Positions 1 through 9,914 are shown, numbered from the stretch's first letter. The stretch: 64,000 nt of DNA from Lepidostoma basale (GCA_022606425.2 JAHDVF020000730.1:277845-341844), one strand, 5' to 3'. Numbers and translations: made by a program. The notes: generated by a model from the sequence alone, not told the origin.

Positions 1-895
1 CGTCGTCGGGAGAGTTGATAAGGGACGCGCAGACGTAAAACTTACTGTTATCAACCCTCTCAGCGATTTTAGGCGGGTCTGTGAGAAACGCTAAGGCTAC
101 GTCGTTGACGTAACGGTGCCGTCACGGTCACAGTCCAGTGTAAATGGACATTTATTCATATTTTCGCGGAACTTATTGTAAATGGTCTATTTACACTGGA
201 CAGTGACCGTAACGTCACCGACGTAAACTTAAATATCACCGACTCGTTATTTCAAATGATATAATAAAACCGTGGTCGGGAGAGTTGATAAGGGACGCGC
301 AGACGTAAAACTTACTGTTATCAACCCTCTCGGCGATTTTAGGCGGTGATGTTTCGGTCACTGTCCAGTGTAATTGGACATTTATTCATATTTTCGCGGA
401 ACTTATTATAAATGGTCTATTTACACTGGACAGTGACCGTAACGTCACCGACGTAAACTTAAATATCACCGACTCGTTATTTCAAATGATATAATAAAAC
501 CGACGATGGGAGAGTTGATAAGGAACGCGTAGACGTAAAACTTACTGTTATCAACCCTCTCGGCGATTTTAGGCGGTGATGTTTCGGTCACTGTCCAGTG
601 TAAATGGACATTTATTCACATTTTCGCGGAACTTATTGTAAATGGTCTATATACACTGGACAGTGACCGTAACGTCACCGACGTAGCCTTAAATATCACC
701 GACTCGTTATTTCAAATGATATAATAAAACCGACGATGGGAGAGTTGATAAGGGACGCCCAGACGTAAAACTTACTGTTATCAACCCTGTCGGCGATTTT
801 AGGCGGATCTGTGAGATTCAAGGCTACGTCGGTCACGTTTCGGTCACTGTCCAGTGTAAATGGACATTTATTCATATTTTCACGGAACTTATTAT
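1..895. repeat. Satellite-like tandem array, units of about 230-270 bp
   Basis: Four consecutive units start at the motif GGGAGAGTTGATAAG at 8, 278, 508 and 738. Units 2 and 3 are exactly 230 bp apart; unit 1 is about 40 bp longer and unit 4 carries a similar short insertion. The array is cut by the window start and ends abruptly near 895. Each unit has two inverted repeats: GAGAGTTGATAA against TTATCAACCCTCTC, and a longer one whose core CACTGTCCAGTGTAAAT pairs with ATTTACACTGGACAGTG (in unit 2 the arms are about 344-377 and 417-451). Short ORFs here are frame shadows. The unit could be a tandemly amplified foldback element. Confidence 0.9.
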
Positions 896-1216
896 AAAAA
901 AATCGTGTTGTGTTTGGCATCCTTACGATGCGTAATAGTGGCACGCATCACTGAATTCAAATCTAGTAATGTAAAGAAGGCATTCTATGAATCAGGCCCA
1001 CGACGAACGAGCTGTTTGTGGATACATTATCCGCCGAGTGTATGAAATCCAATTAGACCCGGGCAAGTATTACGAGTATTACACAGACCGCACATCGCAC
1101 AAGCTAGTGTTATGTATAGGAATATTTTGCAAAAATAACCGCCAGTTAGCTGAATAACCAGACTGTTTCAATTCACATGACCTGATTCTTTAAATGTGTA
1201 TACATTTGAAAATAAT
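896..1216. other. No recognisable feature
   Basis: Mixed-composition sequence after the satellite. I see no coding pattern, repeat or RNA fold I can name. Confidence 0.5.
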
Positions 1217-1295
1217 TGTGACATAAGTGCGAACGGTGAACAACTGAAGTGAGTTACCGAATTTGTTTATTTGGGAACCATGTTTACAAGAACAA
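1217..1295 (+). mobile_element. L-GTTA LINE, reverse transcriptase fragment
   Basis: Translation gives DISANGEQLK, a stop, then VTEFVYLGTMFTRT. This is the segment found in the better copies at 5895-6128 and 52975-53322 (minus). It lies just downstream of the YADD motif in non-LTR reverse transcriptases. Truncated at both ends and carrying a stop. Confidence 0.75.
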
Positions 1296-1499
1296 GTGAG
1301 CAAGGGGGCATATATTATTTAATGCCCCAAATTGCCGCACAGAGGCCCTTCGAAGTTCTCCTGTATTGAAAGCGATTCGTCTTTTAAATAAGGTTGCAAA
1401 AGAGATAGGCCTCTTTGGATGCAATTATGGCGAATTCGTGAATACCCTTACGATAAAGGCAGCAAGGAAATAACTGGCATATTCCTATTTATAAGGTTT

Positions 1500-1578
1500 T
1501 ATGTATATTTCCTTTGATATATTTTTTTCACCCTTTACATCGCTTTGGCTCGCGCTGTAATGATGTAAGGAGTTTTAA
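1500..1578 (+). repeat. SINE T, 3' tail fragment
   Basis: CTTTACATCGCTTTGGCTCG and GCTGTAATGATGTAA match the 3' end of the SINE T copy at 41480-41722. No tRNA-like head is present. A short AAT microsatellite follows. Confidence 0.5.
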
Positions 1579-1604
1579 GAACAAAATAATAATAATAATA
1601 ATAA

Positions 1605-2140
1605 TTTCAAGTACTTAGATGTTGATGTATCAAGCAGCAGTGACCTCTACGTAAGTAAACTAACAAATAGGGCCGCCGTTGTGGCTGGCTGCTTGACGAA
1701 TGCTGTTTGGAAAAATATGCTAAAGGAGAGCAAAATTAGAATCTACAAGACATGCGTATGTCCTAAAATGACATATGAAATAGAAACGAGAGCTGATACC
1801 ATCAGAACAAAAAGTCTCCAAAGAACCCCACAGAAATGAAGACTATCCGATCCGTTGCGGGAACGATACTCCGAGACAGAGTAAGCAATTCTGAAATAAG
1901 AAAGATCTGCAATGTGAAAGATGTCGTGCGATGGGGAAGACTGAGAAGACGCTACTGGAGAGATCATGTGGAAAGAGCATGTTCTGAAAGAGTGATAAAT
2001 ATAGCCGTAAATAAAGTACCAACAGGAAATCGACCTGCAGGAAGACCACCTAGTAGATGGCGAGACAGTTGGACATCTGCATCCCAGGAACAGACACCGA
2101 GAAATAACAGAACACAGTCCTAAATAAAACAGAAGAAGAA
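1605..2140 (+). mobile_element. L-AGA LINE, C-terminal region with 3' tail
   Basis: A reverse-transcriptase C-terminal region in two frames: ...VWKNMLKESKIRIYKTC.., then from 1836 MKTIRSVAGTILRDRVSNSE..., VVRWGRLRRRYWRDHVE and RPAGRPPSRWRDSW. A frameshift near 1835 and stops make it a pseudogene. It ends in AGAAGAAGAA at 2131-2140, directly against the next LINE. Relatives are at 25426-25890 (minus), 29140-29320 and 35345-35665. Confidence 0.8.
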
Positions 2141-2757
2141 GTTTACTAGAGACGGAAAATGGATAAAGACATCAAAATAAGGGTCGGTACAGGGAACAAA
2201 AGAAATGGCTCTCTCAAATATAAATATATCCATATAAATATATATAAATATATAGCAAAGATGGCAGAACATAATGGATTTCTATTGCCAACCCTTACAT
2301 ATGGAAGTGAGGCTTGAAAAGGTTGAAAGTAGGATAAATGCCGTAGAAATTAGATCACTGAGAATGTGCGGGAAAACGATATATGGTAGAATACCGAACG
2401 ATGAAATTAGGATAAAATATATGGCAGATGATTGCATCATAAGTAAAATTAAAGAAGGATCCCTGAGATGGTTTGGATATATGGAAAAAATGGATGAGAG
2501 AAGAATGGTTAAAATGTTGTATACAAGCGTGTGAGTGGAAAGAGAAGCCGGAGATGACCAAGGAAAGCATGACATGATCAAATTAATCAAATACTAAAAT
2601 GCGGCCACATTCGAAGTCGGTTAAATCAACGGGCGTGCATGTTACGATAAATGAATGTAGAGTAAGATAGAGATGTATGTGAGGACAGCAGTTTGGCGGT
2701 CCATCCTCTTTACCTACCCCTCCGGAGAAATGGCGTGATGGTTAGTTAGTTAGTTAT
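2141..2757 (+). mobile_element. L-GTTA LINE, 3' half ending in GTTA repeats
   Basis: Begins FTRDG...DKDI...RVGTGNK (one-base deletion near 2158). It continues through 2274-2534, with SRINAVEIRSLRMCGKTIYG and IISKIKEGSLRWFGYMEKMD, and ends CCTCCGGAGAAATGGCGTGA followed by GTTA repeats at 2741-2756. Together with 5736-6946 and 52560-53330 it outlines the family: RT palm, a C-terminal domain with a conserved W..K..SRINAVE motif, a CQDR motif and a tetranucleotide tail. Frameshifted and inactive. Confidence 0.85.
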
Positions 2758-2760
2758 TTA

Positions 2761-2942
2761 AAAAAAGAATAGCCCCAAAAATAAGTGGAGGGACGTCGGG
2801 GTCCTGGCTACGGGACATCAAAGAGTGAAGAGGAACAACAAGAGTTCAGAACCTATTCCAAGTGGCGCAGGATAGAGATGCCTTTGCTGCAGTGATCGCC
2901 AATGTTAAGGGGACCTGACACGGCACCGAAAGAAAAAGAATA
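2761..2942 (+). mobile_element. LINE K, 3' end
   Basis: Contains TTCAGAACCTATTCCAAGTG and GTTAAGGGGACCTGACACGG, shared with 16200-16256, 16813-16868 and (diverged) 18100-18165. The first part encodes remnants of a LINE C-terminus; the A-rich end at 2930 is the 3' terminus. Confidence 0.65.
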
Positions 2943-3333
2943 TAGGTAGTAAGATTTGTTTCTGTATCTTTTCTTTTTATCGATATAATAAATTTACCAA
3001 ACAAACAAATGCGCAATGAAATGGATCGCGTGTGATCATAAAAAGAGTATATGTCATTAATTAATAAATGAAGCATTTTCTAATCAATTTAATGGAATTG
3101 ATGGACGTTCTAAAACGTTGATATTATTCATAAATGATGGCAATGAAATAATTATTTCTCCACTAGTAACTATTAATGTGTAATTAAATTTTACTGTAAA
3201 ATGTTGGAGCGCATATGCAGTGCTCTAAATTATGATTTTTATTACTAGATATGCTTTACAATGCCTCTTTCAAATATTTTTTAGAATTTGTTTGAGGTTG
3301 GTACACATGCAAAGCAGACACATTTATAATAAA
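2943..3333. other. AT-rich intergenic sequence
   Basis: No supported feature. Very AT-rich, with only short shadow ORFs. Confidence 0.5.
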
Positions 3334-3525
3334 GGGTGTTTTTTAGAGGTATACAATACATATTCAAAATGAAAAAAACACCTTAAAATAATGTTAATAT
3401 CTATGATATTGGCTTTATTTAATAGATAATTTTATGCCATTATTGTTTAAATATGATTTCGGGCATATGAGCGCCACGGCTAGCTCGAATGAAGCGCAAT
3501 TTTTTGACAATTGTCGTCTTAGTAG

Positions 3526-3930
3526 ATAATAATAATAATAATATGCTAACTTTTAAAGCGCCGTTTTTGTGATGTAATCACCTCAAGGGCGCATTAAGAC
3601 GTGTTTTAAATGTAAAAATCAAAATTTTCGCGATCGGTTAAAAAGTACAGTGGAACAAAGTATAAATTTTAAATTTGGTATGAAATATGAAAAAGATGGG
3701 TTTTCAGTTTAGATCTGAAATCTGTCGGATCATTTATGCATCTGAGGTGTGAAGGGAGATTATTCCAAGCTGATGGACCGGCTACCGCGAACGCTCGATC
3801 CCCGAAATTGGTACTGGGGCAACGCTTTGGCTCAACTAATCTTCCTATTGCCGAGGAGTTCGCCGAGCGAAGTGTGGATTTCCTTGTGTTTAGGCTGTTC
3901 GTTATACAGAGTTCAGATATATATATATAA
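3526..3930 (-). mobile_element. L2/CR1-like LINE, C-terminus and 3' end with ATT tail
   Basis: The minus-strand peptide contains STNFGDRAFAVAGPSAWNNL followed by PSHLR...FRSKLKTHLF. This FGDRAFxVAGPxxWNxLP...LKTHLF pattern is typical of the extreme C-terminus of CR1/L2/jockey-type reverse transcriptases. The 3' UTR runs to an ATT microsatellite at 3526-3545. Further copies of this 3' end are at 27238-27330, 47845-47933, 59440-59480 and 63297-63365. Truncated at the 5' end, inside the mariner element. Confidence 0.8.
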
Positions 3931-4146
3931 TAACTTGGTGCCATTCCATGTAGCGCTATTATCCACTAGGTACGTGGTGCGAAAACGATCCATGGTCTTC
4001 CGAATAACTTGCTCGGATGGACGATTATGTCGACCGTAAAATGGACGTAGTGCACGATAAGTTTGGCGAACCAACTCATGATTTTCAAAATAAATTTGCA
4101 CAGTTTTCAAACGCTGTTCTGACGTCAGTCTGTTTACGGTAAAATG
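3931..4146 (-). pseudogene. Transposase N-terminal domain remnant (mariner-like)
   Basis: In the minus strand an open stretch reads TSEQRLKTVQIYFENHE..., then ...VRQTYRALRPFYGRHNRPSE and QVIRKTMDRF. This is the helix-turn-helix domain (DUF4817-type) found at the N-terminus of many mariner-like transposases in insects; it would bind the terminal repeats. The DDE catalytic domain is absent. The reading frame runs into the LINE insertion. A clear remnant, not functional. Confidence 0.75.
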
Positions 4147-4337
4147 GCAAAACGTACTGATTACAAATCAACTGTCAACTGTCAAATTGACAGACTGTAA
4201 AAATAATGTTGCCAGTTTAAAAACCAAACCTCTAAAAAACACACACTATAAATATTATAGAAAAAATTAATAATCTTTTTGAATTTTGCATTTTATAAGT
4301 TTATTTTTGTTTTGAAATACTTTTCTGCTCCAAATAA

Positions 4338-4446
4338 TGTCAGTCAAAACGCCAACATTGCCAACAACAACTGTACAAAGCTTCAAATCAATCGGACGAA
4401 TAATGCGTGAACGCATAAGGAACGAACAAACAAACATTCATATTTA
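4338..4446 (+). repeat. Possible RTE-type LINE 3' end
   Basis: Reads TCAAATCAATCGGACGAATA then ATGCGTGAACGCATAAGGAA and GAACAAACAAACATTCAT. This layout (AAAATCGG..., then AACAAACAAAC near the end) is common at the 3' ends of RTE-like elements in insects. No coding part is present. Low certainty. Confidence 0.35.
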
Positions 4447-4457
4447 TATTTTTTTGT

Positions 4458-4612
4458 TGAATCGATGTAAAGGGTAGCTAATTTATCGTCATTTTACTGT
4501 CACGTAAATTTAACATCAGACCAAAGACAGTGTGACAATCACACTGCCCTTGCCGGGAATCGAACCGGGACCTTCGGTATGGCAGTCAAAGCACTCACCA
4601 CTCGACCACTTG
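4458..4612 (-). repeat. SINE T copy (tRNA-derived)
   Basis: On the minus strand the head has a B-box GGTTCGATTCCC preceded by GAAGGTCCC, and an A-box-like stretch with GTGGTGAGTG. The body follows (CAGTGTGATTGTCACACTG, then AAATGACGATAAATTAGCTA). The terminus ends with CTTTACATCGATTC. Compare 41480-41722 and 53890-54120. Confidence 0.8.
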
Positions 4613-4616
4613 CAGG

Positions 4617-4655
4617 TTCTTTTTCGAAAATCATTACATTGGATTTGTATAAAAG
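4617..4655 (-). mobile_element. L-GTTA LINE, tiny RT fragment
   Basis: TTTCGAAAATCATTACATTG matches the part of the LINE at 53265-53285 that encodes SKVMIFEKE. About 39 bp remain. Confidence 0.45.
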
Positions 4656-4727
4656 TAATGGGTTATATCTTTATCCTGATATTCGAGAATGTGGTGTAAA
4701 ATACGGAAGCTATAGAAATCTTTAAAT

Positions 4728-4800
4728 TTCTACACTGATGAAGGCCATCTGTGGCCCGAAATATTTTTGTAAAAAGTGCAAAAATGTTCTGTAAAAATGT
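4728..4800 (+). ncRNA. Hammerhead-like motif (degenerate)
   Basis: CTGATGA at 4735-4741, one extra A, a perfect stem GGCCA/TGGCC (4743-4747 and 4752-4756) with loop TCTG, an extra C, then GAAA at 4758-4761. This is the layout of the hammerhead core found in the foldbacks at 10000 and 31672. Stem III is lost (ATATTT follows), so activity is unlikely. Confidence 0.45.
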
Positions 4801-5087
4801 AATGTTTTAAAAAAATATTTCAAATTAGATTTTATGTTATGAAAATAAGTGAATGCAGATTAGTTCCGACGAAAGACAGGTGAATTAATATGCTTCTTTA
4901 TGAAGTGAAAACACCCATTGCATTTTAAAATGCGATAGCGAAATCATGAAATGGCGTGAAAAACTGTTTGAGCGATTCCGTTATGCCGAGGGCCCGGTAT
5001 TTTATAATATTGATATAACTTTCTTATTCGAGTGAGAAGTCAAATATAACTCTATTTGCAATTATTTGAAAAGTTTTCATTAACTAG
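4801..5087. other. No recognisable feature
   Basis: AT-rich. A slight LINE-like trace near the right edge leads into the next element. Confidence 0.4.
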
Positions 5088-5441
5088 CTAAGGCCCAAAG
5101 AGCCATGTTAGGAATAAGCCTAAGAGACAGAGTCAGAAACGATACGGTGAGAGAAAGAACAAAGGTCACTGACGTCACCGGGTGGCGACTCTAAAATGGC
5201 AATGGGCGGGTCACGTAGCCAGAAGCTCAGGTGAAAAATGGACAAGAAGACTGCTGACTTGGAGAACGTGGACGGCGAAGAGAAATGCAGGGCGACCGCA
5301 ACTTCAGTGGAAGGATGATCTAAACAGACACGTCGGAATAACCTGGATGCAGTCTGCACAGGACAGAATGACATGGAAGCAAATGGAGGAGGCCTTTGTC
5401 CAGGAGTGGACGGGAATAGGCTGAGGGAGAAGAAGAAGAAG
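5088..5441 (+). mobile_element. LINE H, C-terminal region with AAG tail
   Basis: Encodes AQRAMLGISLRDRVRND..., then (after a frameshift near 5180) LKWQWAGHVARSSGEKWTRR, LLTWRTW and GRPQLQWKDDLNRH. This is the well-known C-terminal signature of an abundant insect LINE (LGxSLRDR ... WxGHxxR ... GRPxxxWxDD). Ends GGCTGAGGGAGAAGAAGAAG. Other copies: 14948, 25065, 26956, 29340, 32165, 37291, 41185, 46667, 50225, 58268. Confidence 0.85.
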
Positions 5442-5704
5442 AACTAACTAACTAACCATCACGCCATCTCCCCGGGGGGGGGGGGGGTAGGCAGAAAGAA
5501 TGGAACGCCACACTGTTCTGTACTGACATACTTCTCTCGTTCCTCTACATTCATACATCTTGTCTTGCACGCACGTCAATTTCTCCGACTCCTCACGTGA
5601 CCGACATTTAATATTTGGTTGATTTGATCGTTCCACGTTTTCTTCGGTCTTCCTCTATTTCTAGCTCCGTTAACGTCGTTTGCATAAACCTTCTTCACCA
5701 TGCT
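5442..5704 (-). mobile_element. L-GTTA LINE, 3' end
   Basis: Begins with the tail in reverse (AACTAACTAACTAACCATCACG) and reads the CQDR C-terminal region on the minus strand. A run of 14 G at 5474-5487 has expanded from the CCTCCGGGGA segment of other copies. Abuts an oppositely oriented copy at 5705. Confidence 0.85.
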
Positions 5705-6946
5705 GCCAAATAGTAAAAAATAAACTAATTCTTTCATGAAAGAATTAGATGGCATAAACGTAGGTGCGAAAATGAACGATATGTCCATCAGCTGTTTGTT
5801 ATATGCAGACGACGTTGTTTTAATCACTGACAGCATGGACGATCTACAAGTCCTAGTGTCAAGAATGTAAGAAGTATGCAATAAGTGTGACCTTGTGATG
5901 AACGTGTCAAAGTCTAAAGTTATGGTATTTGAAAAGGAAGAATGTATGACGGATTGTGACATAAGTGTGAAAGGTGAGAAATTAGAGCAAGTTACCGAAT
6001 TTGTTTATCTGGGAAGCATATTTACAAGAGAAGGAAGAATGGAGAAAGATATCGGAAGAAAGGTTGGAGCTGGAAACAAAATAAATGGTGCACTCAAAGT
6101 CATTACCACAAATAACATAGAAGTTCCCGCCACATACCCGAGGCTGTTATAGGGCGTAGCGGCGCCCTTTTATCAGCCTCGCTCGTACACTCCCTGGGCC
6201 TGTCCCCGGTCCATCCGGGACTTACATTTAAATACGGCAACAACAAGGGGGTGCCAGACCACATTTAATCTACTCAATTTCACTTCTATGCTCCGCTGTA
6301 CTTTATTGAATAAATAAATAAGCATAATATATAATACATGAACATTTGAGGAACATTATAAAAGATAAAATATACACCACAGGAATATACAGCGGGAAGA
6401 ACAGGAGAGGCAGAGGAGACAAATGCGATATGGGGAAAAAAATAATAATAACGTAGAGTACAGTTTTTGGCATGTAGGACAAAGGACGAGGTATGGAATG
6501 TATGAAAGTGAAGCTTGGAGTTGGCAGAAGAAGGATGAAAGTAGGATAAATGCCGTAGAAATGAGGTCACTAAGAAGAATGTGCGGAAAAACAATGTATG
6601 ATAGAATATCTAATGATGAAGTAAAGGAATGTAAGGCAGATGAATGCGTGATAAATAAAATTAAGAAAGGGTCACTAAGATGGTTTGGACATTGTATATA
6701 AGATATATACAAGTAGTTTGAATGGGAAAAGAAGTCGAGGAAGGCCAAGGAAGACATGGCATGACCAAATTAATCAATTACTGAAAGGCGGCCATGTTCG
6801 AAGTAGGAACAATCGACGAGCGTGCATGTCACGATGTGTGAATGTAGAAGAAGCGCGAGAATTATGCCAGGACAGAACAATATGGCGATCCATCCTCTTT
6901 GCCTACCCCTCCGGGGAAACGGCGTGATGGTTAGTTAGTTAGTTAA
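5705..6946 (+). mobile_element. L-GTTA LINE, RT to 3' tail, split by repeat D
   Basis: Contains CLLYADDVVLITDSMDDLQV (5795-5855; YADD is the catalytic Asp pair of reverse transcriptase). An internal stop is followed by MNVSKSKVMVFEKEE... and VTEFVYLGSIFTREGRMEKD to 6128. About 370 bp of repeat D interrupts. The LINE resumes near 6500 with SEAWSWQKKDESRINAVEMR and continues through GKRSRGRPRKTWHDQINQLL and CQDRTIWRSIL to AYPSGETA, then GTTA repeats ending 6945. This is the most complete plus-strand copy. Stops and the insertion make it dead. Confidence 0.85.
6131..6500 (+). repeat. Repeat D inserted in the LINE
   Basis: Starts ACCCGAGGCTGTTATAGGGC and has GGCGCCCTTTTATCAG and GTGCCAGACCACATTTAA. 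Copies at 15690-15900 and 17393-17660 share the first about 200 bp. Class unknown: no coding, no terminal repeats seen. It interrupts the reading frame between 6128 and 6500, so it is younger than the host LINE. Confidence 0.6.
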
Positions 6947-6948
6947 AT

Positions 6949-7260
6949 AAACTATAATACTGTCTCTTCTGTAACCAATTTCCATGCTCCAGATAAGATT
7001 GTTTAAATTTATAATTTATGGTACCACGTGGTAATTGCATAACCTCGATATATAAATACTTTCGCGTGTAGTTTATAATGTTAACAGTTTGAGCCCACCG
7101 AGGTACACAGTTGAGCAGAGACTGTAGATAATGTATTGGTTCTGCTGCAAACTATAGAGGGGGTTTCCGCATTAATCAAATTAGCCGTGGCCAATGGATG
7201 GATGGTTCTAATCGCGGTACAGTAATACTCTGATATGTATAATGCATGTATTCACAGCTC
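6949..7260. other. No recognisable feature
   Basis: AT-rich; nothing supported. Confidence 0.4.
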
Positions 7261-7261
7261 G

Positions 7262-7358
7262 TACCCTAGCGTCACTAAGGCTGCAGCCACATCGAAGTGT
7301 TTCGGTTGGTGACTCGCTTGATGTCTGTCCTAAAATGACAGAGACTGATTTAAAAGTG
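7262..7358 (+). repeat. Repeat G, copy 1
   Basis: GTTTCGGTTGGTGACTCGCT and AATGACAGAGACTGATTTAA recur in reverse at 8957-9060. A two-copy repeat of about 100 bp, unclassified. Confidence 0.55.
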
Positions 7359-7454
7359 TTGTTAATGTGTTTTGATTTGAAAATGTCACGTTATTGATTA
7401 ACCTTACATATATATTTTAATTTGTGATTCTTCATCTTCTTCTTTTTTCATTTT

Positions 7455-8240
7455 CATTTAATTTATTTTAATAAAAATTACAAACATTACAGACATATTT
7501 CCAGACCGTTTGCAATTACATTATGAGAATTTAAAAGAGAAGCATAAAAAATTAAAATAAAAAATAAGCTTAAGAATTAGAAAGAATCATAACATTGATA
7601 TTGCATCCCTGAGGCAACTCACACTATCACGAAATATGTCGACCTCCGAGACGACCCGATTTAGCAATAAGATTGTCCTACCCACAGGCATAACCATAGG
7701 CAGATTGGATCTGCAGCGCGGCAAATAAAACAATCTGTGCTGTCTTTGACGAAGGTAGTTAGTTAGATAGCTAGAGAAAAGCTGGAGCAGATTGTCACTA
7801 AAGCCAATCCTTTGAAGCTTTCGAAGCAAAAGTTGGTGGTCCACCTTATCAAACGCTTTTGAAAAATCGCTATACGAGCGTGAGTGGGAAAAGAAGCCGA
7901 GGACGACCGAGGAAAACATGGCATGACCAAATTAATCAATTACTAAAAGGCGGCCACATTCGAAGTCGGAACAATCGACGTGCGTGCATGGTACGATGTA
8001 TGGATGTAGAGGAATCTCGAGAGGTATGCCAGGACAGGCCAGTGTGGCGATCCATCCTCTCTGCCTACCCCTCCGGGAAAATGGCGTGATGGTTAGTTAG
8101 TTAGTTAGCTATACGAGCAGTCGACTTGTGCACCTTTATCGAGGCACTTAGTGACAAAGTGACTTCTTTTAATAGATCTGACGATCTGTGACACAGAAAT
8201 CATGTCTCGTCGGATGATGAGGTCCAGCTGTCCTTCCATC
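7455..8240 (-). mobile_element. Jockey-like LINE J-TTGAT, internally deleted, with an L-GTTA insertion
   Basis: The minus strand encodes DFSKAFDKVDHQLLLRKLQR and IGFSDNLLQLFSSYLTN (RT motif A with the catalytic Asp of FxKAFDxVDH). It then jumps to the extreme C-terminus LRQRQHRLFYLPRCRSNLP, so the catalytic YADD part is deleted. The upstream segment 8118-8240 (HFVTKCLDKGAQVDCSY) continues the same frame across the insertion at 7879-8107. Confidence 0.8.
7879..8107 (+). mobile_element. L-GTTA LINE, 5'-truncated copy with target-site duplication
   Basis: Encodes VSGKRSRGRPRKTWHDQINQ through CQDRPVWRSILSAYPSG, ending GGCGTGATG plus GTTA repeats. Flanked by a perfect 10-bp direct repeat GCTATACGAG (7869-7878 and 8108-8117). 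Removing the insert restores the host LINE frame. This shows that the family inserts by target-primed reverse transcription and that the GTTA repeats are the true 3' end. Confidence 0.95.
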
Positions 8241-8387
8241 TCTTAGGCGGTCTTCCAGCAAATTTTTCTCGATGAAAAACAAAGAAATTTTCATTTTCAA
8301 AATAAATGTGAGTTTATAAATTTTTGACTTTACTTTAATTGATTAATTATTAAATTAAAGTGAAAATATAAGATTGTCACGAAAAAA

Positions 8388-8452
8388 GGGTGGTAGTCCA
8401 TTCTATCTGCCTACCCCTTCGGAGAAACGGCTTGATAGATGGTTAGTTAGTT
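8388..8452 (+). mobile_element. L-GTTA LINE, 3'-most 65 bp
   Basis: TGCCTACCCCTTCGGAGAAA then ATGGTTAGTTAG. A very short 5'-truncated copy. Confidence 0.7.
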
Positions 8453-8504
8453 TTTTTAAAAAGCTTAAAGAATAGCTTGACATTTTCGAATAAAATAATT
8501 AGAA

Positions 8505-8956
8505 AACCTTGTCAAATCGATCTTCACTTACGCAGCCCCAATCTGGGGCTCTGCAGCTTCGAGTCAGATACGAAAATTCCAAATCCTGCAAAATAAGACT
8601 CTTCGTTTATCGCTCGGTGCGCCTTCGTGGACCAGGATCACACAAGTGCACCTAGAATCGGGAATCTCGATGATAGATGAATTCATTCTGAAACTTGCCT
8701 AACGTTTTTACAAAGGACTCCCTTTACATCTTAACCCCACAATAAAATACCTCTCAAATTACGACCCAAACACCTCCAGCCGCCATAAGCGCCCAAAATC
8801 GATCCTTCAGAGGAATACTCCGGGCCACACAAATCATACCCCCTTATAAACCAACAACCCACCAAATCACCTTCCAACTATGTCCATCAGACGTAAGAGG
8901 AATAGTCACATGAGCTGAACCTCTGTAAGCCAGAAGATCCAAGTCCAAGTCCACTG
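8505..8956 (+). mobile_element. Jockey-like LINE J-TCCAAG, C-terminus and tail
   Basis: Encodes LVKSIFTYAAPIWGSAASSQ, IRKFQILQNKTLRLSLGAPS, WTRITQVHLESGI and RFYKGLPLHLNPTIKYL, the C-terminal thumb of jockey-clade reverse transcriptases (Y...P.WG.A....I..LQ..QNK.LR...GAP). One stop interrupts it. Ends in the hexamer tail AAGTCCAAGTCC. Other copies: 17300, 18555, 24202, 25925, 39671. Confidence 0.85.
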
Positions 8957-9075
8957 TTAAATCAGTCTCTGTCATTTTCGGACAGACAGCCAGCGAGTCA
9001 CCAACCGAAACCCTTCGGTGTGACGGTAGCCTTATACCGCGTGTGCGATTATTGTTCAGCAGTCCACACCACCCC
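8957..9075 (-). repeat. Repeat G, copy 2
   Basis: The reverse complement contains the same blocks as 7262-7358. It directly follows the J-TCCAAG tail. Confidence 0.55.
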
Positions 9076-9914
9076 CACACCCTCGGCTCTGTTTACATCA
9101 ATTGCCCGCTCGCTAATTGCTACCGCTGATCGGTGAAACAATTAATTATTCATCGAGCCAATGAAATTAAATTGAAATCTAAAAATAGATTAAACATACA
9201 AAGCGCTTGTTCGAGGGGTAAAACCAAAATAAAACTGAGGCGTGGCTATTCGAAGCGGCTGAATTTACAAGTTTTCAAAGAGGAAATTAGTTTTGTGAAG
9301 TTGTCCGACTCCAGGGAAAGGGGGAGCTGCAAATAGCCGCGCGTCCCGAGGAGATAAGACGCTGTTTACTAGTGAAATGTGCCAAAGTCAACATGACTGA
9401 AGCATTGTTAGCGGGCGCCATTAAGTTTGGCAGATGTTTCCAATAATGCCGTTTCAACACAATGCGAGAATAATCTAATGTTGCTTAATAAAATTATACA
9501 CCGCCGTTTGTATTCAAATTACTCTAATAACTTTGTAAAAGAAACACGCGGGTATGATGTGTAGGTGACTAGGAGCCGACTTCAAACAAAGATGGTTTCA
9601 ATAATTAACCCGAGCACCGAAGCTTGGCGGGAGCATTTATGTATGATAAATAATAAAACAAACTAAACGACTCCACTCACGTTGCTTCCTGTAGACTTGC
9701 GGGCTTGCCAAATTGTTACGAACTCGAAGTTAATTAGACAGTCAACTACATCACTTAGATACCAAAAATAACCAAGAGTTATCTTATCATAGTAGTAAGT
9801 TTAAAGTTTACGCGGAGTTGTAAACAAATATATCAATGCATCGTAAAACCAGCCACATAAATTTTCAAATCAAAACAGTTGTTTGATTCTCGAAGACATT
9901 ACAAACAAAAAATT
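9076..9914. other. Apparently single-copy sequence
   Basis: No transposon similarity seen. Composition is balanced and not obviously degraded. A weak candidate exon (minus) lies at 9246-9326. The rest could be intergenic or 3' flank of the host gene. Confidence 0.4.
9246..9326 (-). CDS. Candidate terminal exon of the membrane-protein gene
   Basis: On the minus strand an acceptor-like ctatttgcag precedes an open frame LPLSLESDNFTKLISSLKTC KFSRFE and a stop (TAG at 9246-9248). Entry is in phase 0, which fits the phase-0 end of the candidate exon at 11936-12074. Against it: short length, codon use less GC-rich than the upstream exons, and no recognised similarity. Inference only. Confidence 0.25.
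   Translation of the reverse strand, partial: LPLSLESDNFTKLISSLKTCKFSRFE

Larger units (their letters stand above)
3334..4245 (-). mobile_element. Mariner-like DNA transposon with a LINE inserted in it
   Basis: Terminal inverted repeats: GGTGTTTTTTAGAGGT at 3335-3350 against ACCTCTAAAAAACAC at 4228-4242. Transcribed on the minus strand. The N-terminal transposase remnant is at 3931-4146. The C-terminal end lies near 3470-3525, where the minus strand reads cgagctagccgtggcgctca, the same as the complete C-terminus at 51940-52010. The middle is lost and an L2-like LINE (3526-3930) sits in the gap. Relatives are at 51801-52122, 52136-52182 and, more distant, 62689-62950. Confidence 0.8.

Noticed and set aside
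1..895. Hammerhead motif in the satellite (GTTGATAA ... AAAAC)
   Set aside because: The sequence between TTGATAA and AAAAC forms no stem II and GAA is absent; the inverted repeats there are of a different kind.
696..1045. ORFs on both strands at the end of the satellite
   Set aside because: They read through palindromic satellite units and change with each unit; no coding signature.
2191..2250. TATA-rich promoter
   Set aside because: The ATATAAATATA run sits inside a decayed LINE coding region and is best explained by local slippage.
5474..5487. G-quadruplex-forming regulatory element
   Set aside because: A single run of 14 G arising inside a LINE 3' end; more likely a slippage product.
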